Positions 7,785-11,266 of a stretch of DNA of 11,266 nucleotides are shown here, piece after piece (position 1 is the stretch's first letter; each line of letters starts with the position of its first letter). Both the position numbers and the translations under genes were made by a program. Below the pieces are notes generated by a model. That model ran no database searches. It was not told where the DNA came from and saw nothing but the letters and a program-made list of their open reading frames with translations. Source of the stretch: Flavobacteriaceae bacterium (GTDB lineage: Bacteria; Bacteroidota; Bacteroidia; Flavobacteriales; Flavobacteriaceae); the NCBI GenBank assembly GCA_002695445.1, contig NZOY01000045.1, forward strand, positions 1-11,266, written 5' to 3'.

Positions 7785-9161
7785 TTATTTTTTTCTCAAA
7801 TTAGATGATTCAAAAATCAACATATTTTTAATACTTTCTTGATCATCAGATAAATTTGCATTCATCAAATTAGTTTTTTCATAAGGATCATTTATCAAAT
7901 CATAAAAACGGTATGAATTATTATCTAATACAATTAATTTATATCGTTCGTTTCTTATTGTAAATCCTGATTTAGCTGGCCGATCCATATCAAGAATTTC
8001 AGAATAATTATATATCCTTTCTGAATTTGATGAATTAGATAATGTGCTGTAAAAGCTCTGACTATTATAACGTTTTGATTCGTCAACTCCCGCTGCTTCG
8101 GCAATAGTTGAGAAAAGGTCAGTGGTGCTGATTAAACTTTGTTCACGTTCTCCCTTTCGAGATACTAATGGTCCTCCAATTATCATTGGAACATGAATAC
8201 CACCTTGATGAAGTGAACCCTTAGACCGGTTATTCTCATAGGGAACCTGTATTACCTTTCCAGGAGTTCCGTTATCTGAAAGAAAAATCACTAGTGTGTT
8301 GTCTTTTTGATCGCTAGGTATACTATTAAATAATCTGCCCATTTCAAAATCTATACTTTCTATCATCGCAATATAATATGGTGATGGATTAGCATCAATA
8401 TCACTCTGGCTGGATGAAAGTTCTATTTGTGAATGCATTTCTAAAGGGGGTAAATGGAAAGGGGAGTGTGGCGCTGTATAAGCCAACCAACAGAACCATG
8501 GCTTATCTTGTGTTTTTATCCAATTAATGGCCAAATCTGTCAATTTAGTAGTAATATAATCAGAACTTTTTTTAGTCTGACCATTAATGGTTAAGTCCCA
8601 GTTATGATAATCTGACAAAGTTCCTGGTATTAATCCAGCAAAGTAATCAATCCCCATTTGGTTGGGCCGATTAGGTTCTTGATTAGATAAATGCCACTTT
8701 CCTATTAAAGCATGAGAATAAACTTTACCTAATTTTTCATCCAAATAGGCTTGAAGAGTTTTCTCTGACTCCGGCAGCGTTCCAGAATTTGATGTGTTTA
8801 AAACTCCATTATGAATACCATATTTTCCTGTGATTATCGATGCCCTAGTGGGCGCACATATTGGAGTTGACCAAACATTATCATAAGTAATACCTTCAGA
8901 TTGAAGTTTGTTTAAATTTGGCATTAATGGTTTTTTGATTCCCACGCTATAGCCCGGTGTATAATCTAAACCCATGTCATCAGCTATAATCAGTAAAATA
9001 TTTGGATAATCACTTAAACTTTTAACTTCTGAAAGTGGAGAAATACCCAATTTTTTTGAACAAGCTGGAAAAGTTACAATTCCCAAAAAAAAGATTAAAA
9101 AAAATAAATAATTAAGGATTTTTAATTCTTTAAGACTTAATCTATCGCTGAACAAATTCAT
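7785..9161 (-). CDS. Formylglycine-dependent sulfatase, probable lipoprotein
   Basis: This 458-residue type I sulfatase would cleave sulfate esters, probably on a glycan, though the substrate cannot be read from the sequence. A hydrophobic segment (about 16-31) ends in FPAC with Cys34, suggesting a lipoprotein anchored in the envelope. The catalytic motif CAPTR is at 102-106. Cys102 is the residue that must be oxidised to formylglycine. Other active-site features are Asp61-Asp62, GKWH at 154-157, APHSP around His232, and SDNG at 295-298 for calcium binding. A C-terminal YDLINDPYEKTNL segment is typical of the family. The gene starts 17 nt after the tesB stop, so it is probably cotranscribed with tesB and the other sulfatase. 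No maturase gene is present in the window. Confidence 0.95.
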   Translation of the reverse strand: MNLFSDRLSLKELKILNYLFFLIFFLGIVTFPACSKKLGISPLSEVKSLSDYPNILLIIADDMGLDYTPGYSVGIKKPLMPNLNKLQSEGITYDNVWSTPICAPTRASIITGKYGIHNGVLNTSNSGTLPESEKTLQAYLDEKLGKVYSHALIGKWHLSNQEPNRPNQMGIDYFAGLIPGTLSDYHNWDLTINGQTKKSSDYITTKLTDLAINWIKTQDKPWFCWLAYTAPHSPFHLPPLEMHSQIELSSSQSDIDANPSPYYIAMIESIDFEMGRLFNSIPSDQKDNTLVIFLSDNGTPGKVIQVPYENNRSKGSLHQGGIHVPMIIGGPLVSRKGEREQSLISTTDLFSTIAEAAGVDESKRYNSQSFYSTLSNSSNSERIYNYSEILDMDRPAKSGFTIRNERYKLIVLDNNSYRFYDLINDPYEKTNLMNANLSDDQESIKNMLIFESSNLRKK

Positions 9162-9178
9162 TTCAGGTTAACATAAAA

Positions 9179-10042
9179 TTATTTAGTAATAATCTGTCTA
9201 ATTAATCCCTCTTGTGCAGTTGATGCAATCAAAAACCCATCCTGGTCATATATCGACCCACGTGCAAACCCTCTTGAATTTGAGGCACTTGGACTATCAA
9301 TAGCATAGAGTAGCCATTTATCAAAACTAAAATCTCTATGAAACCATAGGGCATGATCTAAACTGGCAAAGAAAGTTGTTCCAACACTTAATTCATTTCT
9401 ATGAGGTAAAGTAGTGGTTCGCAACAAGCCATAATCTGAAATATATGCTAAAAGCTGATGTTGTATGGGCATTTCAAAAGGAGTTTCCTCTTTAGATCGC
9501 AACCAATAATTGCTTTCAGCAGGTTCATCCACTGGATTATCTAGATTTAGCTTTTCTAAAGGTCGAAATTCAATTACCTCAGGTTTTATTTTTTTAAAGC
9601 GGTTATAAACTTGAGGAGCAATTTTTTGGGCCTCTAGTTGTTCCAAGTCACTTAATAATTTCTCTGGAGGAATTAAATTAGGCATAGCAAGCTGATGATT
9701 TACTCCTTTTTGATGTATTTGAAAAGAAGCTGACATATTAAAAATAGCTTTGCCCTCTTGGAAAGCCACGACCCTTCGAGTTGTAAAACTTTTCCCATTT
9801 CGAATAATATCAACTTCATAAGTAATTGGTAAATTAAGGTTTCCACCTAAAATGAAATATCCGTGCATTGAGTGAGCAAAACGGTCAACTGGAACAGTCT
9901 GATAAGCAGCATGTAGAGATTGTGCCAATACCTGCCCTCCAAAAACTCTCCCCCAAGGCGTTTGAAAATTTTCTCCCTCGAAGGAATTTTTCCCAACTTT
10001 TTTTAGTGTTATTAAGTCAATTAAATCCTTTATTTGTTTCAT
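9179..10042 (-). CDS. tesB: Acyl-CoA thioesterase II
   Basis: The 287-residue protein matches the E. coli TesB length (286) and has a double hotdog fold. It hydrolyses acyl-CoA to free fatty acid and CoA in the cytoplasm. The N-terminal half has the WGRVFGGQVLAQ motif (about 30-41). The catalytic residues align one position off E. coli numbering: Asp203 (in ISDYGLL), Ser227 (in ASLDHALWFH, replacing Thr228) and Gln277 (in AQEGLIR). Ser for Thr is conservative. There is no signal peptide. The start is the only sensible ATG. It lies 45 nt after one sulfatase and 17 nt before another, so it appears embedded in a sulfatase operon, although its role in acyl-CoA metabolism has no obvious link to sulfate removal. 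Confidence 0.97.
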   Translation of the reverse strand: MKQIKDLIDLITLKKVGKNSFEGENFQTPWGRVFGGQVLAQSLHAAYQTVPVDRFAHSMHGYFILGGNLNLPITYEVDIIRNGKSFTTRRVVAFQEGKAIFNMSASFQIHQKGVNHQLAMPNLIPPEKLLSDLEQLEAQKIAPQVYNRFKKIKPEVIEFRPLEKLNLDNPVDEPAESNYWLRSKEETPFEMPIQHQLLAYISDYGLLRTTTLPHRNELSVGTTFFASLDHALWFHRDFSFDKWLLYAIDSPSASNSRGFARGSIYDQDGFLIASTAQEGLIRQIITK

Positions 10043-10087
10043 TAAAACATCTGTACTTAAATAGATTATTACAATTTAACACTAAAT

Positions 10088-11266
10088 TTAATAATCTAAA
10101 CCTGCATTACTTTTTTGAACAGAATTATACCATTTTTGGTATGTATCAATTAAGGATTTAAACTTATTGGGGTACTGGCTTGCAAAATCTAATTGTTCTG
10201 AAGGATCCTTTATCAAATTAAATAATCTAGGCTTTTCATTTTCATTTGCATAGAGTTTGAATTCATTGTCAATCAGCGCGTATTTTTTCTTAAAATAAAA
10301 AGCAAGGGGATTGTCTCTTTTATCCTTTTGTTTGGACCAATATGGTTGGAGATCTTCCCCGTCATAGGGTCGATTATATTGTTTTAAATTAATATCTAAA
10401 ATTTTAGCAATAGTTGGAAAATAGTCTGAGGTAAAACAAGGAAGATCAACAACAGTTCCAGGTTTAATCTCATTTGGCCATTCAACTATTCCAGGGACCC
10501 TAATGCCTCCATCATGTAGGCTTCTTTTTCTTCCACGTAATCCATTGGTTAATCCTTGAGCTCTTCCATATGGAATTTCTTTTTCTCTAACTTCTTTAAG
10601 AGTCTCTGGTCCATTGTCGGATGTATAAAATACCAGTGTATTATCAGCTATATTTAAACTCTTCAATTTACTTCTTAATCTGCCAACTTGTTCATCCATT
10701 GCTGTGATTACTCCATAATACTCTTGTTGATCTTCACTTAATCCTGAATAGAGAGATTTATATTTGTTACTTGTAAGTACTGGTAGATGTGGGGCATGGA
10801 ACCATACAATAGACAAAAATGGTCGTCGCTCTGAAACAGCTTCTTCAATAAAAGGAATTACTCTATCCATAATCACTCGGGAGTCATCTCCCTCAAGATT
10901 TTCTGTTTCTCGGACTCCTAGATTAGACCAATAATAAGTTCCAAATGCTTCTCCCTCAATTAAAGATCCATTTACATCCCCTGAGCTTTTTGGGGGGGTA
11001 ATCATAGGATCCCAAGTAGGCACTTTAGACTCTGTGACAAAACTTACATCAAAACCATGATTTTTTGGTGGTGCATAATGAATTTCATTTTGTTTTCTGC
11101 CGCCTCGGTTTGCATCTAGAATATCTTTAGTTAGCGTACCTAGATGCCACTTTCCAAAATGTCCAGTCCTGTAGCCTTTGTTTTTTACTAATTCAGCAAG
11201 AGTAATTTCTTCATTTTGAATATGACCACAGTTAGCGGAACAAATTCCCATTCTTTCTGGATGCCT
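10088..11266 (-). CDS. Sulfatase, 5' end beyond the window
   Basis: This is the C-terminal 392 residues of an arylsulfatase-type enzyme. The frame stays open to the window edge. An internal ATG at 11251 is not the start, because the codons before it (Arg-His-Pro-Glu-Arg) match the segment that usually follows CxPxRxxxLTG in sulfatases. The formylglycine motif, metal-binding Asp pair and signal peptide must therefore lie outside the window. Visible active-site features, numbered from the first codon present, are GKWHLG at 38-43, FHAPH at 156-160 and SDNG at 216-219, followed by an RVPGIVEWP segment. The C-terminal LFNLIKDPSEQ stretch is typical of the family. Catalytic competence depends on the unseen part. 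The sequence differs clearly from the other sulfatase, so this is not a recent tandem duplication. tesB follows 45 nt downstream. Confidence 0.95.
   Translation of the reverse strand, partial: RHPERMGICSANCGHIQNEEITLAELVKNKGYRTGHFGKWHLGTLTKDILDANRGGRKQNEIHYAPPKNHGFDVSFVTESKVPTWDPMITPPKSSGDVNGSLIEGEAFGTYYWSNLGVRETENLEGDDSRVIMDRVIPFIEEAVSERRPFLSIVWFHAPHLPVLTSNKYKSLYSGLSEDQQEYYGVITAMDEQVGRLRSKLKSLNIADNTLVFYTSDNGPETLKEVREKEIPYGRAQGLTNGLRGRKRSLHDGGIRVPGIVEWPNEIKPGTVVDLPCFTSDYFPTIAKILDINLKQYNRPYDGEDLQPYWSKQKDKRDNPLAFYFKKKYALIDNEFKLYANENEKPRLFNLIKDPSEQLDFASQYPNKFKSLIDTYQKWYNSVQKSNAGLDY

Noticed and set aside
9868..10161. 97-codon open frame on the + strand over the tesB 5' end
   Set aside because: It is antisense to strongly conserved tesB and sulfatase coding sequence, and its product resembles nothing I recognise.
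1..11266. CRISPR array, insertion sequence, phage or toxin-antitoxin genes
   Set aside because: No regularly spaced repeats, transposase, integrase or small paired genes are visible. The tRNA gene has no attachment-site duplicate in the window.

Overview
The window is AT-rich DNA that looks like a chromosomal segment of a marine-type member of the Bacteroidota. The signs are a near-consensus Bacteroidota promoter (TTTG, spacer, TAnnTTTG) ahead of a tRNA gene, A-rich leaders with little Shine-Dalgarno signal, and a gene content of exported c-type cytochromes, a Tat-exported DUF1501 protein and formylglycine sulfatases. Phylum assignment is an inference; no ribosomal marker is present.

Layout. 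Positions 1-198 hold a complete transcription unit: promoter, tRNA-Phe(GAA) and a strong intrinsic terminator. Positions 329-6388 (+ strand) hold a tight three-gene operon with gaps of 0 and 3 nt: a predicted lipoprotein with two CxxCH haem sites (PSCyt1-PSCyt2-LamG-PSD1), a Tat-exported DUF1501 protein of the alkaline-phosphatase superfamily, and a four-helix DUF2231-like membrane protein carrying a cytochrome c domain and a leucine-rich-repeat tail. From 6391 to the right edge all genes are on the - strand. In transcription order they are a sulfatase cut by the window edge, the acyl-CoA thioesterase tesB, a second sulfatase that is probably a lipoprotein, and rmuC. The two blocks converge with only 2 nt between stop codons.

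How they may work together. The first two proteins of the + strand operon carry export signals, and the third is predicted to place its cytochrome domain in the periplasm. The three therefore look like one envelope redox module: a glycan-binding-like dihaem lipoprotein, a metal-dependent DUF1501 partner, and a membrane protein able to relay electrons by haem. The two sulfatases nearby are typical of organisms that use sulfated polysaccharides, so the module may serve glycan oxidation or desulfation; this is inference. TesB and RmuC are housekeeping genes with no evident link to that role.

The best candidate for a poorly described system is the three-gene cytochrome/DUF1501/DUF2231-LRR operon. 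Its domain families are known, chiefly from Planctomycetes and Verrucomicrobia, but I know of no firmly assigned biochemical function for them.
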